Shown here in pieces: positions 43,480 through 56,109 of a stretch of 64,000 bases of DNA (positions are counted from its first letter, which is position 1; every line of letters begins with the position of its first letter). The notes under the pieces are model-generated. The model made no database searches, was not told the origin of the DNA, and was given only the letters and a program-made list of their open reading frames with translations. The position numbers and the translations under genes are program-made. The DNA comes from Saccopteryx bilineata (lineage: Eukaryota; Chordata; Mammalia; Chiroptera; Emballonuridae): positions 105,049,767 through 105,113,766 of the forward strand of contig NC_089496.1 of NCBI RefSeq assembly GCF_036850765.1, read 5' to 3'.

Positions 43480-45800
43480 GTGTCTCTCATTCCACTGATG
43501 CTCCTTAAAAAAACCCTCATAAGTCTAATTCCTTGAAAGGGCCCAGGGTCAATGTGATGGTGGGTATTCCTCTTCCTCTCTATGTCTCCCCTCCCCCATC
43601 CTTAAATGTGCCCAAGTAAAGATGAAGTGGAGTTCAGGGTAGGCTTATTTTTAATTGAGTAATTTATTCCACAAATGTCCATTTAAAGAAATTGAATTAA
43701 AGCTTGACACGAGCCCATTGGGACGTCTCTTTCCATGCCTACATCCAGGTGTCTACACACGCACTCGGGATGATGGACGTTTAATTATCACGCCGATTTC
43801 ATTGCTCAACAGCACGTGCGTGAAGGGAGGCCTTCACCTGCCCTCTGCCCCTTTTGGGAAACTTGCCTTCTGGTACTTTGAGCTGGAAAGTAGAAAAAGA
43901 TAATTACCTATCCAATAGAGTTTGTACAAATGAGTGCAAATACTTTGGTGGTGCCTGTTCAATGAACAGGCCTCTGAGGACAACTCAGGAGTCAGGCGAA
44001 AGTCACACTTTCCATGATGCAATTAAAGTGGAGTTATGCTTCAGGCTTGCCTCCTATTAAAAGTTGGTGAGATTTAACAGGTTGTCGTCTGCTGCAATAC
44101 ATCATGCTGCACAATAGCTTCTAGATGTTACTTGCAAATGAAACTTATATAATCAGTGTTTAGAAAGGGCAACTGGTTCGTAGGAGCATCATGTGATAAC
44201 ACAGCCCAGGTAAGGGGCTCCCTGGGTGTGATGGAATCCAGGTCTGAGGAGCGTCTTGTCTGGCAGGTTCTGTTCAACTTCCTGGCCAAGAAACAGTTGA
44301 GGGCCCGTTGTCTACACAGCCCTGTGTTGGCAGCCCTGGAGTCTAGAAGCTGAAGGAGAAACACCTTCCCTTCAGGAGCATATGTTCTGTTTCGAGAGAC
44401 GGGTGTGTGAGTCGCTAAAGGGAAGACAGGGGGACCGGAACGCTGTGCTGAGGGAGTCCCGGAGATGTCAGATGTTCTACTCCCAGCCCGTTCTTTCCTG
44501 AGAGAACATGCCTTACTTGCTTCTGGGTGTCCCCAGCAGCAGATCTGGGGACAAGAATGTGAGTGCAGGCGGCTTATTTAGGAAGGTGGTCCTGGAAGCC
44601 ATGAAAGAGGCTGAGAAGAGAGGCACGGAAGGCAGCCAGGATGGGGGGATTTATTAAGCGGGTGAGGGCCATGGGCAATTCTGGGGCAGTGTGATGAGCA
44701 CCCTCATCACTACCCCAGCAGAGCTCCAGAGCTGGGTTATTTCCTGACTCCCGTTTGTCACTGGCTGAACGTTTTGACAGGGTGCCCACTCCCCAGTGCC
44801 TCTGGCCTTTCCCTGGAGGCAGCCAGAGCAAGCCCTGAGGAGGGCACTTCAGGAGCTGTGGTGGGGGGGCCTCTGGGCTGGTGTGCACAGGGGGGCAGAA
44901 GGAGGGCGCATGGACAGGGCACCACTGCCCCTCTTGAAGGTAGACCTTGGCAGAGGGGCTTCTTGTAGGAGACCACCGAGTAGCCACAGGTGACTGGACC
45001 AAAGGTGTACCTGACCCAGGAGGAGGCAACACTGGTGGGCTGAGAAAATGGGACCCCCTGGGAATATGAGTACATGACAGAGACATGGGGAGGTGGCACC
45101 ATACATTGGGCTGCAGGAGAGGGGGCGCTGCAGGGGGACCACAGGGGACTGGAGGCTGGGACTGGGGGGAATGTAGGCAGACAGGACGAGGATGCCAGGG
45201 AATCCCTGAGAATGCCAGTCCGAGGGAAGCAGGAGAATGAGGAAGAGAGGAAGGGGAAGGGTGGGCAGGGAAGGCAGAGCTGAGAGTCCAGGAGGCCCTG
45301 GGGGAGCCAGAAGCCTTGGATCCCTCCTGGGTGGTTTGGGTCTCTTTGTGGCTTGGCTGTCCTTGACTTCCTGTCTTTAGAAGCTGGAGGGATCGCCTAA
45401 TGTCCCCTCGGAACACACCCTCTACCTCAGCTAGCTTGAGAGGGTTTCTGCTCCTTGCAACTGGCCAGTCCTGAATTAGGACCCACGTACCATGGGTCCT
45501 GGCACAAGGGGCGGACTAGAAGGGATGTTTGCTCTGGGTCTTGGATGAAGGCGGGGGTTGCAGAGAGAGGAGTGGGGAGGGCGTTTCTGACAGAGGCACA
45601 ACACAAGACTGTGTCCTGTTGAGAGCAATGGAACATATGTTTGGGGTATGCCTCAGGATCCTGGGGGAATGCACGGATGGGACCCAGTGGAGAACAGCCT
45701 CTAGGGCCACATTAGGGACTTATACTGTATTTAGTAGGCACGGGAAAGGTACTGGAGTTTTACAGAAGAAGACTACCACCATGGTGAAGATGGAGGCCTG
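43480..45800. other. No established gene; GC-rich part holds a long unrecognised frame
   Basis: 43480-44340 shows nothing recognisable. 44340-45500 is G-rich on the plus strand and contains the 280-codon minus-strand frame listed separately. No CpG-island promoter or clear repeat is visible. 44545-44660 reads like the end of an old mammalian repeat but I cannot name it. Confidence 0.4.
44574..45416 (-). other. Unrecognised 280-codon proline/serine-rich open frame
   Basis: The longest frame in the window outside the L1s. The product is rich in P, S, H and L with no recognised domain, signal peptide or membrane segment. Overlapping frames in other phases (44758-45102 and 44849-45142 on the same strand) are also open, as expected when one strand is C-rich and poor in A/T, so stop codons are rare by composition alone. 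There is no splice context, Kozak support or recognisable homology. I consider it most likely non-coding. Confidence 0.2.
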
Positions 45801-45804
45801 GTAA

Positions 45805-46015
45805 TTAAGCACACTTGAGTTTCAGTCCAGGCTCTCTACTGCTTTCCAGTGAAACCTTGGACACATTTCTTCATTTCTCTAAGCCTCAGTTTCTTCATCT
45901 GTGAAATGGAGATAATGTTATGCAAATTCTTGAGGATCATATGTGATCCTGCACATATAATACTCAAATCAGTGCCTGAAACTTTGTAGGTGTTCAGTAA
46001 ATATTATAATTTGAT
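45805..46015 (+). mobile_element. MIR SINE
   Basis: gtttcagtccaggctctcta, tctaagcctcagtttcttca, tctgtgaaatggagataatg and ggtgttcagtaaatattata follow the full MIR order. Confidence 0.83.
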
Positions 46016-46572
46016 ATTTTCCAAGCTCTGCATGGGAGAATTATAGTTTAGAATACATATGCCAGGGGCAGGAAGAGGAAATAGGACACTTATAATTCAA
46101 ATGAGAGATGAGGAGGCCTGAACAGGTAATGTAACCAAGGAGAATGGAATAGGTTTGTTTCAGGGTTATTTTTGGTTGAGAGAGGCAAAAAAACCCCACC
46201 CCAACTTCAAACTAACTTACAAAATAGAAGTTATAAGTATATTTAAGAGTCCAGAAAGAAGGTGGCCCTCAGGCAAAGCTTGATCCATTCACAATGTCAC
46301 CAGGGACCAGGGTCCTTTTTATATTTCTGATCTCCAGGTGGGTTTATCCTAGACTGTCTGCCCAGGTGGCTGCAAGGTGCCTGCCAGCAGCGACCAGTTC
46401 CCTCATCCATCCGATGGGAGGGACAGTGCTCGTTTCAGTAACTCCCATGGAGGACGGAGAATGCTCCTTTCCTTGGACCCTTTCCTAAGCATCTCTGCAC
46501 ATTCCATTGACCTGAACTGGGCCTTTTGCCACTATCTACAGGAAGGTTGTAGCCAGAAAGGATGAACTCTGC

Positions 46573-46893
46573 CAGGGGTCGGGAACCTATGGCTTGCAAG
46601 CCAGATGTGGCTCTTTTGATGGCTGCATCTGGCTCGCAGACAAATCTTTAATAAAAATAATAATAACATTAAAAATATAAAACATTCTCATGTATTACAA
46701 TCCATTCATTTCCTACCACTCATGTTCATGGTTGTGGGTGACTGGAGCCAATCACAGCTGTCTTCCGGGACAACACCAAATTTTTATTGGATAATGCATA
46801 ACGTACACGGGTTGTTGTATGGTTCTCATGGAATTACATTTTAAAATATGTGGCGTTCATGGCTTTCTCAGCCAAAAAGGTTCCTGACCCCTG
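46573..46893. mobile_element. Short hAT DNA transposon (321 bp)
   Basis: Inverted ends CAGGGGTCGGGAACCT and AGGTTCCTGACCCCTG, with the 8-bp target duplication aactctgc (46565-46572) and aactatgc (46894-46901, one mismatch). The subterminal part reads tggcttgcaagccagatgtg, tggctcttttgatggctgca. No transposase; non-autonomous. Confidence 0.92.
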
Positions 46894-46901
46894 AACTATG
46901 C

Positions 46902-48365
46902 CCACTGTTTATACCAGCTGCTGCCCACTCCTGGGCAGGTGATGGCTAGATCTACTGAATCCCACGGCATGATGGGGAAAGTCAGGGTCCCGTTAGACAG
47001 GGAACGGGGGGGGGGTGTAAAGAGGGGGCCCGGCCACTACAGGAATCAAGACACAACAGTGTGGCATGGGGACAGTTGGGGAGGGAGGTGAGAGAGAGGT
47101 GGGGGACACACCTGGCCCCAAGCATGACCATCTGGTGGACGGATGTGCTCTTCACTGACAATGGAGACCAAGGACAGGTTTTGCAGAAAGGGGGAGGGGA
47201 AGAGGCTGCTTGGTTTAATTTTCAATCTATTGCTTTCTGGTCACCAACTGATCACTCTTATTGGTGCAAATAATGCCAGAGAGATTCATTTTCATCAAGG
47301 GAATGGACATGCTGACCACGTGAGGAAGTGCCTCCTATCCACCTTGAAGTAGAAATCATAAACACACAAAGCGATGAGGCATTGGTGGGCTTGCAACGTT
47401 AGGGCAATTGTCCTGGCAGGTCGCACGCTGCTCTGGGCTGGGTCTCTCTCGAATCTTTCTTTCTGGCCCCTGGCAGGATTTCGCACACATTCCCTGAAAG
47501 GTCCAGGCTGCCCAGAGGTCAGCAGGCAGAGACTAGATCCTCTGTGGGATCTATCCCCTCGATGTAGATGGAGCTTTGGTGTGGGCTTTTGAAAACTGTC
47601 TCAGTGCTTAATGTGCTCTCATCAACCCTCATCTGGCCCCTGGATGGTCTGAAAAAGGTTCTCTGCTCTTTAGAGACCAGGGAATAATTTCTTTTCAGTG
47701 GTTGAAGTCCAAGGACATCGGCTTCCCATAGTGTGGTGCAAAGTAAACCCTCGTTCATATCCCTGAACCGGGAATATGAAGTTGTAACCCCACCCCCGGT
47801 TTTACCACGGACCAGCCTTCCTTTTTTGGGCAAGACCCTCCAGCTCCCTGCACGCCACTTTTTCACACGCAGAAGACAGCAACAAGCTGGATTCCTAGTG
47901 TCTTTCTAGTGGTCAGGTGTGATGGTTCTTTATCTCGCATGCTTTGCTTAGCTGCGAAAACCTCACCCAGAAGTGCGGGGTAAGTGCAGGTATAAGCCGT
48001 CTGATGCACACGCCGCAGAGGGAGGACAAAGGGGACAATGTGGAGAGATGTGGCCCTGCTGATTCCGGGTGAGCTAACAGTGCCGCAAAATCACCATGTT
48101 GGTGTCTATCTAGAAACAAGTATGTCCGCTGGCCTAGGAGCTACTCGATCTGGAACAGATTTTCAAAACTGTGTACATGAGAAGGTGACCCTGCCTCTTT
48201 ACCTTCTTATTACAGGGCTGGAGCCCTCCCCCATCCCACGATCAGAGTCTCAGCTGCGGCTCCCGTGGTCCAGCATGTTAAACCTGCCGGCACCCGCCAC
48301 CTGCAGGAAGGGCGACAGAGGTTAGCCTGTATTTCCAAAAAACCTACTGTAATAATGTATTAGAT
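46902..48365. other. No gene seen; unassigned sequence
   Basis: A G-run lies near 47007-47017. Frames are short and domain-free, including a 115-codon one at 47519-47866 on the minus strand. Confidence 0.45.
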
Positions 48366-48369
48366 CAGA

Positions 48370-48825
48370 GCCTGTGACATTGTCACTATATGTCCACTTT
48401 TGACCTACACAAATGCCACATTTGCTATATTCACACAATGGGGACACTACTCAGCCTTTGAAAGGTGGGAGATGCTGTCACATGCTGTAACATGGATGAA
48501 CCTCAAGGACATGACGCTGAGTGAACTAAGCCAGTCACAGAACGGTAGGTATTGCATGATTCCATTTCTGTGGAGTCCTGTCACTGGGTGTATTGAAATG
48601 CACAGAGGCAGAATGTTGAATGGCGGTTGTCACAGGAAGGGGAAGGGGGAGTTCTTGTTTAGCGGGTACAGTTTCAGGTTTACAAGATGAAGAGTGATGG
48701 AAGTGGGTGGTGGGCATGGCTGCACAGCATTCTGAATATATTTTATACAACTGAACTCTGTACTTAAAAATGGTTAAGATGGTCGATTTTATGTTATGTG
48801 TATTTTTCCACATAGGAGAATGGGA
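48370..48825 (+). mobile_element. Old L1M-like 3' region
   Basis: ggggacactactcagccttt, acatggatgaacctcaagga, tgagtgaactaagccagtca, gcatgattccatttctgtgg and ttaaaaatggttaagatggt follow the 3' end of ancient L1M on the plus strand. No open frame. Confidence 0.7.
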
Positions 48826-48829
48826 AAGA

Positions 48830-49690
48830 AAATGACAAATTTCATATTTATCATGTTTCTAAATAGATTCATGCTTAGTAGGATTTCTGAGCACGAGGAA
48901 GAACTTGAACTAGGATAGCTGTTTTTCCTGAGCAATAGACCAGAGCTACTTTCCCTAGTAAATAGCAGGCTGAGTTTGATGAATAGAAAAAACTGGGCGG
49001 CCATATTTGTTTTCTGGAATTAAATAACAGTTCTGAATTGCTAGCTATGCATACAAATCATTGGCACTTGAGTACTCCTTCTATAATCACGACCTCTGTA
49101 ATCACGGTCGCTGCTTAGTCATTCTCCATACAATGAGAACGATCGTACCTGCCTGGTAGTATAAGAATATATGCTCAGAGTCCGACAACCGTAATGTTAT
49201 TAATATATCAGTGATTAATAATACATTTCAACTCTGAATTGCCAATTAAAGAGACTCTACTGCAGAGAAAACCCTTTAAATCAAACACCCTCAACAGATG
49301 ATGGTAATGCAAGAGAATTAAAAAACAACATGATGTTCTTGAAAGATGATAGAAGTATGCATGTTATAGACTTTTCTATGGACATCATTAAAAACGTTTC
49401 AGATGATATTACTGTTGAAGCCTGAAGTAGCACAAGAGGAAGAGGTGGTTGACACAGAAATGAAACATACTTGTGTATCAGAATGCATCGATGTCCTAAT
49501 GAAGTCTCCCAGGTTGTATGAGAAAACCCACTGGCCTATTGTGCTTTTTGGTTCTTTTTTTCTTTTAGGGTCTGGGTGTCCATGAGCTGTTTCTCTCCTT
49601 CTATAGACCCATCCAGTCTCTCTGTCTTGGGGTAGAACCATTTTCCTGCCCCTGCCTCTGCCTTTTTCTTTCCCTGTCAGTCTATTGTCT
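48830..49690. other. No gene seen
   Basis: AT-rich unassigned sequence. A 106-codon minus-strand frame at 49399-49719 shows no domain and runs into a transposon. Confidence 0.4.
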
Positions 49691-49694
49691 ACAC

Positions 49695-50042
49695 CAGTGG
49701 TAGTCAACCTGGTCCCCACCGCCCACTAGTGGGCGTTCCAGCTTTCATGGTGGGCGGTAGCGGAGCAACCAAAGTATAAATAAAAAGAATAATTTAACTA
49801 TAGTAAGTTGTTTTATAAAGATTTATTCTGCCAAACAGCGAAAATCCGACATAAAGTACTTGGTAAGTAATTATTATTATATGCTTTAACTTGCTGTAAC
49901 TGTTTTATAAATTTTATAAGGTAAAATTACTTCCCTACTTTATAAATGACCATTACTGTGGAACCGGTGGGCGGTTATAAAATTTTACTACTACCAGAGA
50001 TACAAAAGTGGGCGGTAGGTATAAAAAGGTTGACTACCCCTG
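49695..50042. mobile_element. Short hAT DNA transposon, family 1, copy a (348 bp)
   Basis: Inverted ends CAGTGGTAGTCAACCT and AGGTTGACTACCCCTG, with the 8-bp target duplication gtctacac (49687-49694) and gtctacat (50043-50050, one mismatch). A perfect 14-bp palindrome, GCCCACTAGTGGGC, sits near the left end (about 49722-49735), and gtgggcggta motifs recur at both sides. The AT-rich interior encodes nothing. It is nearly the same as the copy at 59281-59637. Confidence 0.93.
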
Positions 50043-50278
50043 GTCTACATTGTCTTCAGAATGACTTTGAAGATCACAATGCTGATCACATTACTCCCCG
50101 AGGATGTGGCTTTCAGTGCCCACCTATCAATGCCTACACAAGTCCCAAAGCCTTGCATCTGAGACCGGGGCTTTCACCCTCACGGTAGAGAGATGTCAGA
50201 GAAGCTGGCCCAGGGAGCAGACTGCTGGTGTCACACATGTGAAGGGCTTAGCACGGGGCTGGGATCAAGGGAGGGCGC

Positions 50279-50280
<2 letters not shown>

Positions 50281-50325
<45 letters not shown>
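50281..50325. repeat. (GT)n microsatellite
   Basis: About 22 uninterrupted GT dinucleotides. Length and purity predict polymorphism. Frames reading through it on either strand are artefacts. Confidence 0.98.
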
Positions 50326-50329
<4 letters not shown>

Positions 50330-51925
50330 GAGATCTGGCTCTGATCTCTCTTCCGTCCTTGCCCCCTCCACGTACTGCACTGGGTGTTGACCCTTGAGAA
50401 CTGAAGACTGTTGGCGCCTTAGCATGGCCTCGCTGTGGTCCCTTACTCTCCTGACCTCCGCCCCTTTGGAGAGCCAGCGGGGTGCTGTGGCTCTTCTGGT
50501 TCTGGAGAGATGGCTGGCTTAAGGGCCTTTTGATCCAAGGGGGCCCTGGCAGAGTTAAGATGCCATCTCTGCTTGGAAGACCCAATTAGAACACTCCATC
50601 CCAAATCAAACTCCTTCAAACCAACAGAGTATTTTTCTTTTGACTGCAGGAGTTATTATTATTGTCCTGTTATTTTTTTTAAAAAAAAGAACAGCTGAAA
50701 CATGAACATGCAAAATGATGATTATTTACTGTATCTGCAAGAGACATTACATTGTGTTCAAGTTTTCATCAAGAGGAGTTGATTCTCTATGTGTGAAGCC
50801 ATTAGGGATTATCGTTTTGACATGGTAAAGAATATTTTCTTACCGTGTTGAATATTCACTTTACAAAATTACCATAAACTATGAATAAACATTAACGGGG
50901 CTATTAGAATGGTTAGTTTCTCAAATCCTCCGGGTGTGGTTGTGGAAAGCTGATTAGTCTAACCTCCTTAATAAGTTTTAATTCTTCTAATAAAACAAGA
51001 GTGCCAAGAAAGAGTGGCTTGAGACAAGTTTTAAATGAATCAGTTTTCCGTGAAGGTTGTAAAAGGGTAATTTTATGGAGTTCAAATTTGGAAAGCCTGT
51101 TATAGCTCTCCAGTGTGGCTTTCTTTTTCCACATTAAGACACTTTGGCTGATTTCATAGAGCGTATTGGAGAGGTTTGTAAATCAGGGGACACCCAACTT
51201 GTATTGATGATTCTCCAGGGGTAAAAAAGTCGTTAAGAATCTGCGCCAGGTGTGGGAAAAGCTGAGTTTTGGGTGCCTAGCCATCCCCGTATTTTCTGTG
51301 GCCTCATTCCCAGGTCTGTGATTTAAGCCTGGGTGAACACATTTGGTCTGAAAGGTTCCTCATGAACTATTTTGTATTGATTTTTCTCTTATGTCTTTTA
51401 GGGGAGTTGACAGTCATTCCTAGGCAGGGAGCAGTAACTCCCAAACATACCCATCTTGAGTCCCAGTGAGTTAGGGTTTTACCAGCAGCAGACGGGGGCC
51501 AATTTTATTTCAGTTTTATGATGAAAGCAGAGTGGTGCTTGAGTCCTGAAAGATAGAAGGAAGAGAGACTCAGGAAGGACAGTTTGGCTGACATGTTCTA
51601 GTCCTGCCATAAATAGTGATCCCCAAAACATATCTTAACCCAGAGCACCCCCCACCCCGTGACTAATGTGCTTGCTGGGGAAGACAGTCTCAGAGATGGG
51701 TCTTGGATTTCTGTCCATCATCAACTGTTAAAACTCTTTGATAACCTTTCCCACACCAGGCTTTCTCTCTCTCGGGCCAAGCGCCTAGTCTCACCTCTTT
51801 TACCACATTAACTACTGTTAGGATAGTAGTTCTGATAGCATTTAGAATTTACTTCTAGAATTTTCTAATCTTTAATCGATGGTAATCGATTATGGTAATA
51901 TTGTTTAATGATTTTATTTTTTTTG
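50330..51925. other. No gene seen; unassigned sequence
   Basis: No recognised repeat or open frame with a domain. Confidence 0.45.
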
Positions 51926-51945
51926 TTTAAATAGTAGAAAACTTG

Positions 51946-52135
51946 TCTGACCTGTGGTGGCACAGAGGATAAAGCATCAACCTGGAATGCTGAGGTCGCT
52001 GGTTCGAAACCCTGGTCTTGCCTGGTCTGATGTGGTGTGGTGTGATGAGAGTTGATGTTTCCTGCTCCTCCCCATCTTCTCTCTTTCTCTCTCTCTCCTC
52101 TGTAAAATGAATGAATATAATCTTAAAAAAAAAGA
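51946..52135 (+). mobile_element. Bat tRNA-SINE, type B
   Basis: Starts tctgacctgtggtggcacag, B box GGTTCGAAACCC, ttgatgtttcctgctcctcc, CT-rich run, aaaatgaatgaatataatct, A9. Perfect 19-bp target duplication ttaaatagtagaaaacttg at 51927-51945 and 52136-52154. Confidence 0.95.
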
Positions 52136-52159
52136 TTAAATAGTAGAAAACTTGGCTCT

Positions 52160-53625
52160 TGAGAGCAGAGATAAAACCTTGTTTATCTTTACATCTCCAT
52201 GCTTACCACAGTTTCTGGAACTTTTCAGGCACTTAACAGGCATTTACTGAGTCAATGAACAAATCTCATTGCACGTTGCAGGACGAAAATTACTGTTTTC
52301 AGAAGAGAAACACTGAAGCGGAAGAGACATGTCATGTACATGGGGGTTTCTTCCATCCGCAGCACGGTGGCATCCGTGGTGGAAACTGAGGCACGTTCCA
52401 CAACACTCCTTGCCCCTTGTGCCCACCCTGTTCTTTCAAAGGCATGTCCCTTAAAGTCTTTGGTAAAAGAGAGAATCATAAGGGAAAATTAGTTGGAGCT
52501 TGTCCTGTTCATCCCCACACTGCGCAGTGGTGTTCTGTGAAGTACGGGGGTGTGACCAGTTGTTACTATTGAGATCAAGCATGGATCAGATCATGTCCCC
52601 TAAGCAGGAAGAGCCTAAGAACGTGGCCATTGTCACGGAGAGGTAGGGGTGGGGTGGGGGGGGGGTGTTCCTGTGTGAGGTACTCACCTCTGTAACTGAG
52701 GATTGTGGGGACCACAGGGAGAAGGGTGGGTTGGAGTCTCTGCCTTTCAGTGGCGAGTTTGTAGATTGCGGCTGATGGAAACAGGCAAAAGTCCACTCAG
52801 ACTCTTCGCTACTTTGCTAACTCTGGGACTTTGGACCAGTCATCTGCCCGTCCAGACTGAAACTTCTTCCTCAACTTCTCTGAGAGACATAGGTTCATAT
52901 GACATCACACAGGATCAAACGAATACCCTTTGCTTTAGTACTTTAAGACTGATGTGACTTTGTTTTTGTAAAAATTAATGAACTCATTATAGTTAAAACA
53001 CACACACACAAAATGCAGAAAGAAAAAAAACTCAAAAGGTAACAAATCATTAAAATAATCTCATCACCCAGAAATAACCGATGTTCATTAGTATTTGATG
53101 GACATCATATATACAAACAGAATGAAAGAACAATAAAAGGGTTTGGAAAAAATGCGATTATAGCGTATTTGCTTTTAATTAACGAAACAATTAAATTTCA
53201 GTTTGCTTGAATTGACTGAGAAAGGGAAGTGGAATGAGCGGAGTGGGTGGATTTCAGAAGAATGTCTCCGTGCTCCCGTGGGTGAGATTCTGAGCGCTCT
53301 CCGCAGCATGCTGTTGTATGCTGCCTAGAGCGGTGTGGCCTCACAAATATTTGTTGAATGAATATATGAATATGTTCCTGTTTTCTTTGTTTTTCAGGAT
53401 TGATTTTTCTCAAGCCGAAATGATTTAGCCTTGCATGGCTCTGAACTCAAGGTCGATGTTGTGTTTGTTCATGGATTATTAATTCTTCTGCAAATATTAA
53501 TTAAGACATTTCTCTCAGGCACCATGATAAGGGCTGGAATACATGTCAACATGTCACCACCTCCCGTCCCCCTGTGGCTTGCTCAAGGCCTAAAACCTCC
53601 TGCTAGATCTGCCTTTGCCTCTCTT
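52160..53625. other. No gene seen; possible old L1 trace
   Basis: A G-run lies at about 52654-52668. 52960-53130 is AT-rich and may be old L1 or HAL1. No gene recognised. Confidence 0.4.
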
Positions 53626-53629
53626 TGAC

Positions 53630-53770
53630 CCTCACCTGTGGTCACTGCTCCCGTCCCTTTAAGACTCTGGCCACATTGGCTTCCATTCTTCCCCTTAAAT
53701 GCTTTTTTTGCCTTGAGGCCTGTGAGTAGGCTACTCCTTCCACAAAGTGCTATTCCCTATCTTCTTGCCT
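53630..53770. mobile_element. L2-like old LINE fragment
   Basis: ctctggccacattggcttcc, ttttgccttgaggcctgtga and tccttccacaaagtgctatt resemble the same L2-type text as 30080-30430. Confidence 0.4.
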
Positions 53771-54150
53771 AGTGTGATGGTTAGTATTCTGTGTCAAGCT
53801 GACTGGGCCATGCGGTACCTAGCTGTATGGTTAAACATTCTCAGTGCATCTCTGAGAGTGTTTCTGGAGAAGATTAGCATGTAAACCAGTAGACTAAGTA
53901 AAGCAGATTGCCCTTCACCATGGGGGTGGGCCTCACCCAATCAGTCAAAGGCCTGACTAGAAGAACAAAAGGCTGAGTAATGAAGAATTGGCTCTTCTGC
54001 CCAATTATCTTTGAGTTAGACCTTGATCTGATTTTGGACTTGGACTTGAACTTACACTATTGGCTCTCCCAGGTTTACAGCTTGTCAACTGCACACCATG
54101 GGACTTCCCAAGGCCCTATAACCACATGAGCCGATGCCTTGTAACAATCA
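53771..54150 (+). mobile_element. MLT2-type ERVL LTR
   Basis: gtgatggttagtattctgtg, tcaagctgactgggccatgc, agactaagtaaagcagattg, gggtgggcctcacccaatca and acaccatgggacttcccaag follow this ancient LTR class in sense. No internal genes. The antisense copy is at 19286-19665. Confidence 0.6.
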
Positions 54151-54154
54151 CTCT

Positions 54155-55285
54155 CTCCCGATTCCTTTGTGCATCCAGGTTTGGGAATGAGTAGAGCAGA
54201 TTAGCCCGTGTCCCCTTCTGCTCTGAATCTTATCTGAATCCTTGGGTTATCTGAAAAGTACCTCGTTGGCACTTATGTAGACCCAAGTTTCTTTGTGGGG
54301 TTTTTTTTTTTTTGAGAAGCTAATAAGGATTGGGCCACATAGAGCTGCTGTGACTTAAAGGGAGCAGTTTAATCTTGGGCTGTCACGTTGAATTGGTGGT
54401 TTCTGTCGGAGCCATCTGTTCCAGTCACAGTGTCCCGCGTCCCATCTTCAGCGCTTGGCAGGGTCTCACTCCCATCATTGTTTTTCAAAGAGCTCTAGAT
54501 TGGAATTTTAAAAATGTCCAATTGGATGTGAGGGAGAAATTGTGGATGAGTGACAGGCTCTAGATGACATGTCTCTACCGCTGGCATGTCTCATGGGGAA
54601 GGGAAGGAGTGTGTAATAGTGTAATTAGATGATGCTTCAAAATTTTGCCCAGTAGAGCTCTGTGGGCATCCCTCCCCCCCAACAGAATCATCTCCATTTC
54701 ATGCCAATGTGTTCTTTTCAGTTACTCTCAATATCCCATCCAGAATTAGCGATAGAGGAAATAATTGGGTCAGCTCATCTCTGCCTTGCCAACGCAGGTG
54801 CTTTCCAACACATGTTTTCATCATGGTGCCCAGTTCTTAATGACAGGCCTGTGCAGTGTGCAATTACTGTGATAGTGCAGAGAGGACGATAAACAGGACC
54901 ATTTCTGTTCTGTGAGGGCCCTTCCATCAGAGCCGTCATGCACTGCATCTTTGGGGGAAACTGGTGAATCTCCCCATCTGCATTGAAGACCCTCGACAAA
55001 GCTCCCTGCAGATCAGAAGTGAAAGATCTGGGTGTTTGGGGAATCAACAGAGCTTCAGGTTGCCTTGTTTTTGAGGTCTTAGTCTGGCCAGATGTGGCTC
55101 TATACCAGATGTGGCCATAGGAAGTAGTAAACCACAGTCTTAGGTAAGTCAGGGCAGCCCTGCTTGGACAGATCTGTCCCCTGCTTCTCACAGTGCTCAT
55201 TACAGAATTCCCTCTGAAGTGGAATCAGCCCCCTTCTGTTGTAGGTCATGTGCCTCTTAGCTTGCCTTTTTATTTTTTTCACTTA
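54155..55285. other. No gene seen; unassigned sequence
   Basis: A 141-codon minus-strand frame (54775-55200) shows no domain. No repeat recognised. Confidence 0.4.
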
Positions 55286-55289
55286 CTAA

Positions 55290-55560
55290 TACATCCTGGA
55301 AGTTGTTTTATAGCATGTTACAGAGGCTGTCCCCATTCATTTTTTTAAAAATGACTGCTATGACTCTGTTTTGTTAATATTAAGGACCATAAGTTTATGC
55401 AGCCAATCTTCTGTGGATATGCATTTGGGCATACTGTGGATTTCCAGTATTTTGCTATTTCCAACAGCACAGCCACGGATAATTTGTGCATATGCTGTTT
55501 TCTACTCATAGTATTGGTTTCTCAGTAAATTCTAGAAATGAGATTGAGATTTCTGGGTCA
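55290..55560 (-). mobile_element. Old L1/HAL1-like fragment, antisense
   Basis: tacatcctggaagttgtttt, atatgcatttgggcatactg and gaaatgagattgagatttct resemble the antisense end of an ancient L1-type ORF2. It is diverged, with no frame. Confidence 0.5.
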
Positions 55561-55724
55561 CTTGAATTCTGAGCCCAGCAGACGGAGAAGCAGGTGTCAG
55601 CTTCGTTACTCTAAGAAGCAGTAGGAAAACATGGCTCAGGAGCTTCCTGTTATAAACCCCCAATGGGGCAGACTTAACCCCCTAGTGCAGGCCATTCTGG
55701 AAGACCGCGGGTCAGACAGAGAAG

Positions 55725-56105
55725 GGCAAATGCTGTGTGATATCACTTACACGTGGAATCGAAAAACGTCCAACTCATAAAGACAGAGTGGGTTCCCAGG
55801 GGAGGGGATGGAGGAATAGGAAAGTGATTATTGAACAGTATAAACTAGCAGATAAATAATTTCTGGACATCTGCTGTGGAGTATAGTGATTATGTACTAC
55901 AACACTGTATTGCAAACATCCAACTTTCTGAGAGATTAGATCCTGTTCCTGTCACAAAAAATTTTGTGATAATTATGTAAGGAGACAGAGGTACTAGCTA
56001 ACACTACAACGGCAATCATATTGTAATATAGAAATGTATCAAATCGCCATGTTGTATGCCTTGAATACGATATGTCAGTTTTATTTCAATTACAAATGTC
56101 TGTGT
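55725..56105 (+). mobile_element. Old L1M 3' end
   Basis: atatcacttacacgtggaat, tggagtatagtgattatgta, aacactgtattgcaaacatc and acaatttgttgtatgcct-like text (about 56045-56065) follow the L1M 3'UTR on the plus strand. Confidence 0.7.
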
Positions 56106-56109
56106 ACAG

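Noticed and set aside
50104..50585. Frames with long Val-Cys or Thr-His dipeptide runs
   Set aside because: They are translations of the (GT)n microsatellite at 50281-50325 on either strand.
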